Shown one piece after another: positions 34,015-42,741 of a stretch of 48,045 nucleotides of DNA (within the stretch, counting starts at the first letter, position 1; each line of letters opens with the position of its first letter). The translations under genes and the position numbers were made by a program. The DNA is from Pseudanabaena sp. SR411 (GTDB lineage: Bacteria; Cyanobacteriota; Cyanobacteriia; Pseudanabaenales; Pseudanabaenaceae): assembly GCF_002251945.1 (NCBI RefSeq), contig NZ_NDHW01000145.1, positions 1-48,045 on the forward strand, given 5' to 3'. Under the pieces are notes generated by a model. That model saw only the letters and a program-made list of their open reading frames with translations, was not told the origin of the DNA and made no database searches.

Positions 34015-34626
34015 GTGAATCGTAAAAAAGCGGACGAGTTAAGTAAAGTATTTAGCCTAGATGTTGTTCAATCCCGATACAGTGATTGGGGCAATTTTTA
34101 TGGTTTAGTTCAATTTTATCCTTGCGCCCTATGGGATCGTTCGGGATATATTGTCTTCGCTAATGAGCATGAACTTAAAATACCTGAAATTTCTGTTTCA
34201 AAAAGAATCAACATACCTAAAGGGATATCCTCTCTCAAGAACTACAAACGAGTTTTCTCTGATACTCAGATTCCAGAAGAGTTGCCTGATGTGGTTGAAT
34301 ATAGAGAAGGTGCAGTGCAAAGCATCAGGGTTAATAAATACGAAAGAGATAAAAAAGCGAGAGATGCTTGCCTGTCACATTATGGATATGTTTGCCAAAT
34401 TTGTCGTGTAAAGCTTAGTGATATATATGGCGATGTCGCAAACGAACTCATTCATGTACACCACATTAAGCCAATAAGTGAAATCGGCGAGTCCTATAAA
34501 GTAAATCCCGTATCTGATTTAATTCCTATTTGTCCAAATTGTCATGCAGTTATTCATCTGAAGATACCGCCCTACTTACCTTCTGAATTAATTGCCATGC
34601 TTCAGGGCGCTACTCCCACAGAATAG
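34015..34626 (+). CDS. HNH endonuclease
   Basis: This 203-residue protein has a C-terminal HNH (McrA-like) domain: CQIC at about 129-132, a long loop with HVHHIKPISEIGE carrying the catalytic His, then LIPICPNCHAVIH with a second Cys pair and a His. These residues form the zinc site and the beta-beta-alpha metal catalytic site. The N-terminal 115 residues show no family I can name, but the strand pattern suggests a DNA-recognition domain. The GTG start lacks a strong ribosome-binding site. Such enzymes often act as restriction or homing nucleases. It begins an accessory patch with two toxin-antitoxin pairs; no methyltransferase is visible. Confidence 0.85.
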   Translation: MNRKKADELSKVFSLDVVQSRYSDWGNFYGLVQFYPCALWDRSGYIVFANEHELKIPEISVSKRINIPKGISSLKNYKRVFSDTQIPEELPDVVEYREGAVQSIRVNKYERDKKARDACLSHYGYVCQICRVKLSDIYGDVANELIHVHHIKPISEIGESYKVNPVSDLIPICPNCHAVIHLKIPPYLPSELIAMLQGATPTE

Positions 34627-34743
34627 CTAATGTTAGTTATTCATCCTAAATTAAATTGTGTAATTTACTTGAGATAAGGACACGGTGAACGCCTTGCAAA
34701 TTAGTAAAATAGTTAACACGCTTAAAATCTAAAGGTGTAAATT

Positions 34744-34959
34744 ATGACCCAAGCATTACACTCTGCCATTGAGTCAATCAATGCTCTGAGCTTAGAAGAA
34801 AAACATCAACTCTGGCTAATTCTGGATGAAGCGATCGCGGAAGCAGAAGAAAATGACTGGCTAGAAGATGATAAGACTGCTTCAGAAATTCAAAAGGTAC
34901 GTGAAGAGTATAAAAGTGGTGAATACATTGCATTTAGCGAGTATCTTGCACAAAAATAG
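34744..34959 (+). CDS. Antitoxin of a RelE-type toxin-antitoxin pair
   Basis: This 71-residue acidic helical protein (MTQALHSAIESINALSLEEKHQLWLILDEAI at the N-terminus) resembles addiction-module antitoxins of the type that precede RelE/ParE toxins. It ends 2 bp before the toxin start, so the two are co-transcribed. There is no clear DNA-binding motif, so autoregulation would need the N-terminal helical region. Confidence 0.75.
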   Translation: MTQALHSAIESINALSLEEKHQLWLILDEAIAEAEENDWLEDDKTASEIQKVREEYKSGEYIAFSEYLAQK

Positions 34960-34961
34960 CT

Positions 34962-35225
34962 ATGACCTATGCAATTATCGTCACTAAATCTATCCAAAAA
35001 GATTTAGACAATTTACCTAATGAGATTCAAGATAGAGTTTACGCTAAAATTTCTCAACTCTCTGATAATCCACGTCCTGATGGAGTAACAAAGCTTAAAG
35101 GCTATGAAAATGAATATCGTGTGAGAATAGGAGACTACCGCGTTCGATACGAAATTCTTGACGAAAATAAAACCGTCTTACTATTGCAATGCAAACATAG
35201 ACGAGAGGTATATAGGAATAGCTAA
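34962..35225 (+). CDS. RelE/ParE-family toxin
   Basis: This 87-residue protein has the RelE/ParE fold: YAIIVTKSIQKDLDNLP at the N-terminus, VTKLKGYENEYRVRIGDYRVRYEI in the middle, and the C-terminal LLQCKHRREVYR. These Arg/Lys/Tyr residues match the RelE mRNA-interferase active-site pattern, as opposed to ParE-type gyrase poisons, but the assignment is not certain. The ATG is 2 bp after the antitoxin stop. Confidence 0.88.
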   Translation: MTYAIIVTKSIQKDLDNLPNEIQDRVYAKISQLSDNPRPDGVTKLKGYENEYRVRIGDYRVRYEILDENKTVLLLQCKHRREVYRNS

Positions 35226-35338
35226 ATATTGATTTACATTCTAATCCCACGCCAAATAGAGATAGATACGGTTGTGAGTGTTCAGATCTGAATCACATAA
35301 ACTTAACATAAAATGAAAGTAAACAAGATCGTAAAACA

Positions 35339-35716
35339 ATGTCTGAAAGATGGACAGATGAAAGATTAGACCGATTTGCCGACAAAGTAGATCGGATCGC
35401 TGACAAGATAGACCAGAAAGGCGAACAAATAGGTAGACTAATAGAAGCTTTTTACCTCGAACTGCCAACAGTTAAAGCTGAGATCAACAGCGTCAAAGAA
35501 GAGACAAGGGAGCATCGTGAAATTCTCCATGCCGAACTTGTTGAAATAAAGGAGATTATTAAACAGCAAGCCACTACATCACAAGCTCAAAGCGAATCTC
35601 TTCACAACGAATTGTTGGAAATCAAAGAAATCACCAGACAGCAAGCCATTGTTGCTCAGACTCAAGCCGAAAGCATCAGACTGATGATTGAAATGCTAAA
35701 TCGAAAACAAGCTTAG
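35339..35716 (+). CDS. Coiled-coil protein upstream of the HsdR_N-like nuclease
   Basis: This 125-residue protein is almost all helix. It starts DERLDRFADKVDRIADKIDQKGEQIGRLIEAF and then has heptad stretches (EIKEIIKQQATTSQAQSE, EIKEITRQQAIVAQTQAE) in two similar 25-residue repeats near 75-120. A parallel coiled coil is likely. Its stop lies 12 bp before the nuclease-domain gene, so the two are co-transcribed. Short coiled-coil proteins of this type are common in cyanobacteria without known function; a regulatory or oligomerising role for the nuclease is an inference. Confidence 0.75.
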   Translation: MSERWTDERLDRFADKVDRIADKIDQKGEQIGRLIEAFYLELPTVKAEINSVKEETREHREILHAELVEIKEIIKQQATTSQAQSESLHNELLEIKEITRQQAIVAQTQAESIRLMIEMLNRKQA

Positions 35717-35728
35717 CAAGACAAAAAA

Positions 35729-36370
35729 ATGCCTCAAACTGCTATCACACAGATTATCAAAACTTTAAACCATGTCCATCAAAAGCTGGGTCTACAGAGA
35801 GCCACTGATAGCCAATTTTTTACAGAGTGGTTTGAGGGATTACCACAACTAACAGCTTTAGAACAAGAAACTTTAGATTTAATGCGACAACGCTTTCGAT
35901 ACCATCGTGAAGAAGGACAAGTTACTGAAGGTGCAGTCAATGCGATCGTCGTATCGCGATTAATGGAATTAGCTGGTTTCTACGATCCACCATTTCGCTT
36001 GCGATCGGAATTACCTGTCGAGATTACAACCACAGTTGAGAATGAAACCTTAAGGGGACGCATCGATTTTTTGGTCGTACAGGAACGGTTTTGGCGCGTA
36101 ATTATTGAATCCAAAGAAACTGAATTTGATATTGAAGTTGGCATTCCCCAAACACTTGCCTATGCGATCGCCTCTTTAGCAGAAGCATCACCATTATTTG
36201 GCATGGTTACAAATGGTAATAATTTCATATTTATCAAGATTGATCCCCCGCATAAACTGTATGACTTTTCGGAAACCTATTCGATGCTGTCGCGAACCAA
36301 TCATCTTTATGATGTACTGCAAATATTAAAAGCGATCGCCACTATCTTTTTAGCTACAACTCATGATTAA
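35729..36370 (+). CDS. Type I restriction HsdR N-terminal-like nuclease domain protein
   Basis: This 213-residue protein matches the HSDR_N/PD-(D/E)XK nuclease domain that starts type I restriction R subunits: GRIDFLVVQERFWRVIIESKETEFDIEVGIPQTLAYAIA. The Asp in RIDF, the E-x-K in IESKE and the QTLAYA glutamine form the catalytic core, with LFGMVTNGNNFIFI after it. No helicase motor, specificity or methylase subunit follows, so it is a stand-alone domain. This architecture is common in cyanobacteria and its target is unknown. It overlaps anmK by 8 bp and is co-transcribed with the coiled-coil gene. Confidence 0.85.
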   Translation: MPQTAITQIIKTLNHVHQKLGLQRATDSQFFTEWFEGLPQLTALEQETLDLMRQRFRYHREEGQVTEGAVNAIVVSRLMELAGFYDPPFRLRSELPVEITTTVENETLRGRIDFLVVQERFWRVIIESKETEFDIEVGIPQTLAYAIASLAEASPLFGMVTNGNNFIFIKIDPPHKLYDFSETYSMLSRTNHLYDVLQILKAIATIFLATTHD

Positions 36371-37523
36371 TGCACCAACGGACAAAATATTAGCGATCGG
36401 CTTAATCAGTGGCACATCGGTGGATGGCATCGATGCAGCTCTGGTGGAAATTATCGATCGCAACGGCAAACTCGAAACTAATTTAATCGCAGGATATACC
36501 TATCCATATTCAGATGATCTGCGTACTGAGATCTTGGCTGTCTGTGCAGGTGCGCCGCGATCGCTACAGCAAATATGTGAACTCGACGATCTCATAGCCG
36601 AGAGTTTTGCCCAAGCCGCGATCACGATTATGGAGAAAGGCGATCGCCTACCAGATTTGATTGCCTCTCACGGTCAAACAGTATTCCATCGCCCGCCAGT
36701 CACTCCACAAGATGGCAAAACTGGACTCGGCTATTCGGTGCAATTGGGGCGCGGTGCGGTGATTGCCGAATTAACAGGAATTAAAACCGTCAGTGATTTT
36801 CGAGTTGCCGATATTGAAGCAGGTGGACATGCGGCTCCCCTAGTGCCAATGCTAGATATTTTGTTGCTATCTCATCCTACGAAATATCGCGTCTGTCAGA
36901 ATATTGGTGGCATTAGTAATTTGACCTACTTACCGCCAAAGGCTCTAGAACATCCAGAACAAGTTTTTGGTTTTGATAATGGTGCTGGTAATGTCCTGAT
37001 CGATATGACTGCTCAAAAACTATTTGGGGTTTCGTTTGACGCGGATGGCGCGATCGCTCGTCAAGGTCAGCCCGATTTGCTATTGATTGATAAATGGTTA
37101 AAACAAGAGTTTTTTGTCACAGCACCACCAAAATCCACAGGTCGCGAGTTATTCAGTCCAGAGTATCTAGATAAGTGTCTGGCTGAATGTGGAGGACTTA
37201 GCGATCGCGATATTATGGCAACACTTACAGAATTTACGGCAAGGGCGATCGCTAAAAGTTATCGTGACTTCTTGCCCGTATTTCCCGATGAAGTTTTAAT
37301 CGGTGGTGGTGGTGGTCATAATGGCTATTTGATGGAGCGCTTACAGGATTTAGTTAAACCTGCGATCGTGATGCGTACTAATGATTGTGGCATTGATAGC
37401 GATAGTAAAGAGGCGATCGCCTTTGCCTTGTTGGGATATTTGCGCTTAAAAGAACGCTATGGCAATTTACCTAGTGTCACAGGTGCTAAGCGATCAGTTT
37501 TATTAGGTAAAATTTATCAATAG
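36363..37523 (+). CDS. anmK: Anhydro-N-acetylmuramic acid kinase
   Basis: AnmK phosphorylates and opens 1,6-anhydro-MurNAc to MurNAc-6-phosphate in peptidoglycan recycling. The 386-residue length is normal. Signatures: AIGLISGTSVDGIDAALVEI at the N-terminus, LIASHGQTVFHRPP near residue 100, DFRVADIEAGGHAAPLVPMLD, CQNIGGISNLTYLP, DNGAGNVLIDM and LIGGGGGHNGYLMERL. The ATG at 36363 overlaps the preceding stop, indicating translational coupling with the HsdR_N-like gene. A second toxin-antitoxin pair follows. Confidence 0.96.
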   Translation: MINAPTDKILAIGLISGTSVDGIDAALVEIIDRNGKLETNLIAGYTYPYSDDLRTEILAVCAGAPRSLQQICELDDLIAESFAQAAITIMEKGDRLPDLIASHGQTVFHRPPVTPQDGKTGLGYSVQLGRGAVIAELTGIKTVSDFRVADIEAGGHAAPLVPMLDILLLSHPTKYRVCQNIGGISNLTYLPPKALEHPEQVFGFDNGAGNVLIDMTAQKLFGVSFDADGAIARQGQPDLLLIDKWLKQEFFVTAPPKSTGRELFSPEYLDKCLAECGGLSDRDIMATLTEFTARAIAKSYRDFLPVFPDEVLIGGGGGHNGYLMERLQDLVKPAIVMRTNDCGIDSDSKEAIAFALLGYLRLKERYGNLPSVTGAKRSVLLGKIYQ

Positions 37524-37559
37524 CAATATTTTAAACACTACTTTTACAGGTATCGAGCA

Positions 37560-37817
37560 ATGTCAAATAAAGATGCCATCATTAATGAGTTGCAATATAT
37601 TCCCGAATCTAAACTATCTGCTCTATATGATCTGATTCACTATTTTCGCTTGGGAATTAATAGCGAGATAGAGCAAGAATCTGATAAAGATCTCGCAATA
37701 GATCAACATCAATGCTTAAAAACCATACAAAAAATTAAACAGGAAGGTTTATCGGGCTTTACCGAGATTAGTGATGTAAAAACTTATATTCAAGATTTAA
37801 AACATGAAATTAGTTAA
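37560..37817 (+). CDS. Probable antitoxin of a second TA pair
   Basis: This 85-residue protein is mostly helical and acidic. Its start IINELQYIPESKLSALYDLIHYF resembles the helical segment of type II antitoxins that pair with YafQ/RelE-like toxins. It overlaps the toxin start by 14 bp, which is the typical coupling of such pairs. The DNA-binding element is not obvious. Confidence 0.75.
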   Translation: MSNKDAIINELQYIPESKLSALYDLIHYFRLGINSEIEQESDKDLAIDQHQCLKTIQKIKQEGLSGFTEISDVKTYIQDLKHEIS

Positions 37818-38073
37818 AGATGATGACTATAAACGTAAAGAACGCAAATTCTTTAAAAAATGTCCTCACTTAATTGACAAGTATGGAGAAGTTTTAGAAA
37901 AGCTTAAAACTAATCCATTTGATCTATCACTAAAAACACATAAATTAAAAGGCGATCTTAGCGAATTTTATGCCTGTAGTCTGACCTATGAATACCGCAT
38001 TATTTGTGTTTTTCTAGTCCAAAATGAGACGATAGTTTTAGTCGATATTGGTAGTCACGATGAAGTTTATTAA
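37804..38073 (+). CDS. YafQ/RelE-type mRNA interferase toxin
   Basis: This 89-residue protein has the YafQ/RelE pattern: KDDDYKRKERKFFKKCPHLIDKY at the N-terminus, HKLKGDLSEFYACSLTYEYRI in the middle and IVLVDIGSHDEVY at the C-terminus. GSHDEVY matches the conserved end with catalytic His-Asp. It overlaps the antitoxin gene and is closed by a perfect bidirectional hairpin against rpsB. Confidence 0.9.
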   Translation: MKLVKDDDYKRKERKFFKKCPHLIDKYGEVLEKLKTNPFDLSLKTHKLKGDLSEFYACSLTYEYRIICVFLVQNETIVLVDIGSHDEVY

Positions 38074-38077
38074 TGCC

Positions 38078-38114
38078 AATAAAAAAGGGGGCGCGAAGCG
38101 CCCCCTTTTTTATT
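38078..38114. terminator. 17-bp perfect hairpin between the toxin gene and rpsB
   Basis: Arms 38078-38094 and 38098-38114 pair perfectly around GAA, with a GGGGGCGC top and A6/T6 edges. It can terminate the toxin gene and rpsB from both sides. Confidence 0.9.
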
Positions 38115-38125
38115 GTTGAGAAGCT

Positions 38126-38905
38126 TTATGCTACTTCTTCTTCGTCGCCTGTGATGATCGCTTCATCTTCGACATAAGCTTCAGCATCTTCGGCAGAAAC
38201 TTCGTACTCGATATCTTCGATATCGCCATGACGACCTTCGTAGATGGCATCTGCAAGTTTGCCAACGATCAACTTGATCGAGCGAATTGCGTCATCGTTT
38301 GCAGGAATCCCAATGTCAACGCTATCGGGATCGCAGTTGGTGTCAAGTAAAGACACAATGGGAATCTTCAACTTTTGACATTCTTGGACAGCATTGTACT
38401 CACGCTTGTGGTCAACTACGATTACGATGTCGGGTGGCTTACGCATAAGCTTGATCCCGCCAAGGTACTTACGTAGCTTTTCCATTTCGCGGCGAAGTGT
38501 GGATGCTTCCTTCTTAGGAAGGCGATCAAGTGCGCCACTTTCATCGCGACGTTCAAGATCCTTGAGGCGATCAACACGGGTTTTGATCGTTGTCCAGTTG
38601 GTGAGCATTCCACCTAACCAGCGTTGGTTGATGTAGTAGCTGCCGCAACGGGCTGCTTCTTGAGCAATCAGACCAGCGGCTTGACGCTTGGTGCCAACGA
38701 ACAATACTTTTTTGCCTTGCTCGGAAGCTTGACGCAAATAGGCATAAGCTTCTTCGAGGTATTGTGCGGTTTGCACAAGGTCAATAATATGAACGCCATT
38801 ACGCTCGGTGAAGATGTAAGGCTCCATCTTGGGGTTCCAACGACGGGTTTGATGCCCGAAGTGAACGCCCGACTCTAGCAATTGGGCTAGGGTTACGACT
38901 CCCAT
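38126..38905 (-). CDS. rpsB: 30S ribosomal protein S2
   Basis: RpsB binds the 30S subunit platform and is needed for S1 docking. The 259-residue length is normal. Signatures: [83 protein letters not shown] and [13 protein letters not shown]. The C-terminal acidic tail ([20 protein letters not shown]) is of the cyanobacterial type. In many bacteria rpsB is followed by tsf, but here no tsf gene follows; the next gene downstream is the convergent toxin gene. A possible leader between 38906 and 39050 could hold a regulatory structure, but none is clear. Confidence 0.98.
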   Translation of the reverse strand: MGVVTLAQLLESGVHFGHQTRRWNPKMEPYIFTERNGVHIIDLVQTAQYLEEAYAYLRQASEQGKKVLFVGTKRQAAGLIAQEAARCGSYYINQRWLGGMLTNWTTIKTRVDRLKDLERRDESGALDRLPKKEASTLRREMEKLRKYLGGIKLMRKPPDIVIVVDHKREYNAVQECQKLKIPIVSLLDTNCDPDSVDIGIPANDDAIRSIKLIVGKLADAIYEGRHGDIEDIEYEVSAEDAEAYVEDEAIITGDEEEVA

Positions 38906-39050
38906 TTAAGTTTTCTCCTGTGTTCGGGTTTATCCTTGCGCCTGAGATGGAATCTAGTAGTTACAAGTAACTCTAAACACCCGAAACCTCAAGCGTGTGT
39001 TTTTTACAGCCTATCTAGGATAGCGCATGATGGATCTAATAGCAAAAGGC

Positions 39051-39089
39051 GATCGCCAATTTCTCTATCCCAAATTAAAACAGGCGATT
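39051..39089. repeat. 39-bp direct repeat, copy 1
   Basis: This is 36 of 38 bases identical to 40122-40160 in the same orientation: GATCGCC...ATTTCTCTATCC...AAATTAAAACAGGCGAT. Both ends are HIP1-like (GCGATCGCC). The two copies flank the Rpn-family gene. Confidence 0.85.
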
Positions 39090-39128
39090 ATTCAGTACCA
39101 TCTCATATTATTTATAGCTATTGTTAAC

Positions 39129-39965
39129 TTAAATTCTTTTAATAGCTTCATATGATAAACCAGTCGATTCCACAATAATTTCTATAGCTATATTTTGCTC
39201 TTTCAATGCTTTGGCAACTTTCTCAATGCCCTTTTCAATGCCGACCTTTTCACCTTCTTCAAAGGCAGTATCAAATACATTTTTTACTTCTAGATACTGA
39301 ACTAAACTCTTTTTATATTGTTCGTACTGCTCTACATTCAAGTGGGATATCTCTGCTATTTCAAATCCTTTCTGAAATATCGGTTCATTCAATATTGCGG
39401 GTATGTGATTAAAACTTTCTAGATTCTTTAAAAAATATAGCCATTTATCGAAATGCGTTACCAATTCATCTTCTTGTTTATTGAATAATGGCATTTGTAA
39501 AAATTTAAAATTTAATTTATCGAAGAAAATATCTCCGTCTTGGTCTTTGAGGCATACGTCGCGCCTAAATTTAGATGTTGTATTTTCGTCATACTCGAAA
39601 TCTAATATGGCAATAAAATAGATAGGCAATAAATGAAAGTCCCAATCACCTTTTTCAGATTGTTCTCTAATAGGAAATGTGGAATAAAACAATGCTCTAT
39701 CTTTGAAATGCTTGATTTTCGCTTTTTGCATTTCAACAATAAATTTATCACCAGTTTTGCTTTCGCAGTAAATATCAAAAATGGCTTTACGTTCTGTAAC
39801 TGTGTCGGCTAGATTTTCAGGATTTTTAAATGTTAACTGTTGGATTTGATGATGTATTGGTAAAAGTTGATTGAGAAAATCGATGAGTAAGTCCTTGCTG
39901 CCTTCTTCACCAAATAGTTTTTTAAATCCGAAATCAGTGTAAGGATTAAAGTATTTCGCAACCAT
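39129..39965 (-). CDS. Rpn-family recombination-promoting nuclease
   Basis: This 278-residue PD-(D/E)XK protein begins NPYTDFGFKKLFGEEGSKDLLIDFLNQLL. It has AIFDIYCESKTGDKFIVEMQKAKIKHFKDRALFY, where the Asp and the E-x-Q form the catalytic core, and ends in a helical tail (about 240-278) with IEKGIEKVAKALKEQNIAIE. Rpn/PDDEXK_2 proteins promote recombination and often move between genomes. The direct repeat on both sides suggests acquisition or local recombination. It lies between two housekeeping genes on the same strand. Base use (AT-rich) is visibly lower in GC than in the flanking rpsB and helicase genes. Confidence 0.9.
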   Translation of the reverse strand: MVAKYFNPYTDFGFKKLFGEEGSKDLLIDFLNQLLPIHHQIQQLTFKNPENLADTVTERKAIFDIYCESKTGDKFIVEMQKAKIKHFKDRALFYSTFPIREQSEKGDWDFHLLPIYFIAILDFEYDENTTSKFRRDVCLKDQDGDIFFDKLNFKFLQMPLFNKQEDELVTHFDKWLYFLKNLESFNHIPAILNEPIFQKGFEIAEISHLNVEQYEQYKKSLVQYLEVKNVFDTAFEEGEKVGIEKGIEKVAKALKEQNIAIEIIVESTGLSYEAIKRI

Positions 39966-40121
39966 AATTATTTCACCAAAATTATTTTAATAAAATATTC
40001 ACTTAATAACTATGTGTTTAAATGTGAAAATTCTTTCTAATATTTCCTGTATAGCATAAAAAAAACGTATCTACGTCAAAGTCAAAACAAGCGATCACCT
40101 TTCATGTCAAATAAATACATT

Positions 40122-40160
40122 GATCGCCCATTTCTCTATCCAAAATTAAAACAGGCGATC
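40122..40160. repeat. 39-bp direct repeat, copy 2
   Basis: Matches 39051-39089 with two mismatches. The distance between the copies is about 1,071 bp and covers the Rpn gene and its promoter region. Little else is recognisable between 39966 and 40228. Confidence 0.85.
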
Positions 40161-40228
40161 GCCTTGTTGATTAACTCTCTTTCAAAATTGGATAACTCTT
40201 AGAGGTTGAATAGCAAAGGTTTGTCAAC

Positions 40229-42604
40229 TTAAATCTTCTGAATTGGCGCAATTTTAGGATCGATGATCTTTTTGCCTTGACCTGCGAAAGCAACTGCTAG
40301 ATACATCTTGTCACCAGTGCCAAGCAAATTTGAGACTTGACCTTCGCCAAACTTATCATGTACCACGCGATCGCCTACTTGCCAATCAATACGGGGTTTT
40401 GGTTTGACAGCATTTACCTTTACAGGGGGCGCAGATCTGAGCGAACCTTTAACGCTGGTGGCTTCAGCGCGTTGACTTGCCTTACTGATAAATTTATCAA
40501 TGCCATGTCCTGTAAGATATTCCTTCGGTAATTCGGCTAGGAATTGGGAAGGAATTGCATATTCACGATTACCGTAGAGACGACGGGCTTGGGCATGGCT
40601 GAGGAATAACTTCTCTTGGGCGCGAGTGATGCCCACATACATCAGGCGGCGTTCTTCTTCCAAAGCCATCGGATCGTTAATCGAACGGAAGCTAGGGAAT
40701 AAGCCTTGCTCTAAACCAACAAGAAAGACAACAGGGAATTCTAAACCCTTGGCGGCATGGAGCGTCATTAGGGTGACTTTCTCGGCATTCTCACTGCTGT
40801 CATCAAGGCTAGAAGCTAGGGCAGCATTGGCTAAGAATGCATCAAGGGAAGCATCTTCATTCTCTTCTGCAAATTGCACCGCTGCGTTATACAGTTCTTG
40901 TAAGTTGGCTATGCGATCATTGGCTTCATCATTGCTCTGGGCTTTCAGTTCATCGACATAGCCCGATTCTTGAAGAATCCCTTGAATGATGTCTGCTGCT
41001 GGCGTAACTGCTACTTTCGCTTGCCATTTTTGCATCAGTTCTACAAAGGAGAGAACGCCTCTAGCTGATCGCCCTGCTAATGTTTTAACTGTGGTTTCAT
41101 CACTGATGATTTCCCAGATCGGGACGCTGAGTTCTTGGGCGGCTTGTTGGAGTTTGTCGAGGGTTGCCTTGCCGATGCTGCGTTTGGGGACATTGATGAT
41201 TCGCATCAAGCCGAGGGTATCAGAGGGATTGGAAAGCAATCGCAAATAGGAGAGAACATCTTTGATTTCTTTGCGATCGTAAAATCGTAGACCACCCACG
41301 ACTTTGTACGGAATATTCCATCGCACCAGCATTTCTTCAAAGGGTCGAGATTGAGCGTTGGTGCGATAGAGAATGGCAAAATGTCCGAGATTAGCGCTAG
41401 GAGTCTTTGCCTTAACGCGGCGAATCTGCTCGATTACAAACTGAGCTTCATCCACTTCATCATCGGCACGGAATAACTCAATCAAATCGCCATCGGGTCG
41501 GGTTGCTTTGAGGACTTTATCGATACGCTGCGAGTTATGGTCGATCAGTTGATTGGCGATTTCGAGAATGTTAGCGACAGAGCGATAGTTCTCCTCTAAC
41601 TTGATCATTGTGCCTGTATGGGCATCGGGCAAGCGATCGCCAAAAGCTTCTTGAAACTCCATCAAGATAGTGAAGTCGGCGGAACGGAAACTATAAATCG
41701 ATTGATCCGCGTCACCAACCACAAAAATAGAGCGATTTTCCCAAGCTGGTTTATTGTCATTGGTGGCAAGCAATCGAATCAAATCGTACTGGGTGCGATT
41801 GGTATCTTGATATTCATCAACGAGAATATGTTTAAAGCGATCGTGCCAATAGTTGAGAACTTCAGGATTTTGTTGGAATAGACGCACTGGCAAAAAGATT
41901 AAATCATCAAAATCAAGTGCATTATTGGTAGCTAGTTGATTTTGATAGAGATTGTAGACTTGGGCGATCGCGCGTTTGCGATAGGGAGAATCATCGCTCT
42001 GTTTTTCGTATTCCTCTGGAGTCCAGCCTTTGTTTTTGGCATTGCCGATCGCAAAGCGTACCGACTTTGGCTCAAACTTCTTTTCATCTAAATTTAGTTG
42101 ATTAATGACAATATCTTTGACTAAGGATTGTGCGTCAGAGTCATCGAAAATCGAGAAATTTTTTGCCCAGCTTCTACCATTTTGATCTTTATACTTATCA
42201 ATATCAAGGCGTAAAATTCGACAGCACATACTATGGAAAGTCCCCATCCATAGCCCATCTTGAGCAAAGCTATTAATATATTGCTTATAAACTTTTTTAC
42301 GGAGCTTATCCTGTTCCCAATCACTAATTTCACTTAAAGCCTTACCTAATTCTCTTTGGGCGACTTCTTGGGTTAACAAAGATTGAATTCGCTCATTCAT
42401 TTCTTTGCCAGCCTTATTTGTAAAGGTCACTGCAAGGATTTGCTCAGGCGCAACACCGTGATTGAGCATTAAGTTGGCGATGCGGTAGGTCAATGTGCGT
42501 GTTTTCCCTGAGCCTGCGCCTGCGACTACGAGCATTGGACCATGCAGATGGCTTGCTGCTTTTTGTTGGGCAGGGTTGAGATGATGCAAAAAATTGGAAC
42601 TCAT
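40229..42604 (-). CDS. pcrA: UvrD/PcrA-type DNA helicase
   Basis: This 791-residue superfamily 1 helicase has Walker A GAGSGKTRTLTYRIANLM near residue 30, motif Ia AVTFTNKAGKEM, motif II ILVDEYQDTN near 262-271, motif III GDADQSIYSFR, motif IV HFAILYRTNAQSR, motif V VTLMTLHAAKGLEFPVVF and motif VI RRLMYVGITRAQEKLFLSHA. The C-terminal Tudor-like part (VGDRVVHDKFGEGQVSNLLG) is the RNA polymerase-contact element of PcrA/UvrD. The role is unwinding in nucleotide excision repair, replication restart and removal of RecA. The ATG start is followed by the family N-terminus. Confidence 0.97.
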   Translation of the reverse strand: MSSNFLHHLNPAQQKAASHLHGPMLVVAGAGSGKTRTLTYRIANLMLNHGVAPEQILAVTFTNKAGKEMNERIQSLLTQEVAQRELGKALSEISDWEQDKLRKKVYKQYINSFAQDGLWMGTFHSMCCRILRLDIDKYKDQNGRSWAKNFSIFDDSDAQSLVKDIVINQLNLDEKKFEPKSVRFAIGNAKNKGWTPEEYEKQSDDSPYRKRAIAQVYNLYQNQLATNNALDFDDLIFLPVRLFQQNPEVLNYWHDRFKHILVDEYQDTNRTQYDLIRLLATNDNKPAWENRSIFVVGDADQSIYSFRSADFTILMEFQEAFGDRLPDAHTGTMIKLEENYRSVANILEIANQLIDHNSQRIDKVLKATRPDGDLIELFRADDEVDEAQFVIEQIRRVKAKTPSANLGHFAILYRTNAQSRPFEEMLVRWNIPYKVVGGLRFYDRKEIKDVLSYLRLLSNPSDTLGLMRIINVPKRSIGKATLDKLQQAAQELSVPIWEIISDETTVKTLAGRSARGVLSFVELMQKWQAKVAVTPAADIIQGILQESGYVDELKAQSNDEANDRIANLQELYNAAVQFAEENEDASLDAFLANAALASSLDDSSENAEKVTLMTLHAAKGLEFPVVFLVGLEQGLFPSFRSINDPMALEEERRLMYVGITRAQEKLFLSHAQARRLYGNREYAIPSQFLAELPKEYLTGHGIDKFISKASQRAEATSVKGSLRSAPPVKVNAVKPKPRIDWQVGDRVVHDKFGEGQVSNLLGTGDKMYLAVAFAGQGKKIIDPKIAPIQKI

Positions 42605-42665
42605 GGGCGCAGGAGGGAGAAACTTAGGTAGACTCTAATACAGTATGCCAAAAATGTTTACTTGT

Positions 42666-42711
42666 GATCTTTTGAGATGCTTGGCGCTTAGCGCCGACCA
42701 TCTTAAAAGAT
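42666..42711. repeat. Imperfect inverted repeat between divergent genes
   Basis: GATCTTTTGAGATG (42666-42679) faces a near-complement ending GATC at 42711, with a central GGCGCTTAGCGCC hairpin. It lies between the divergent helicase and kinase genes, so it cannot be a terminator for either; a regulatory or repeat role is possible. Confidence 0.5.
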
Positions 42712-42741
42712 CTGTCAATCTCTAAACTTAATGATTAGCCA

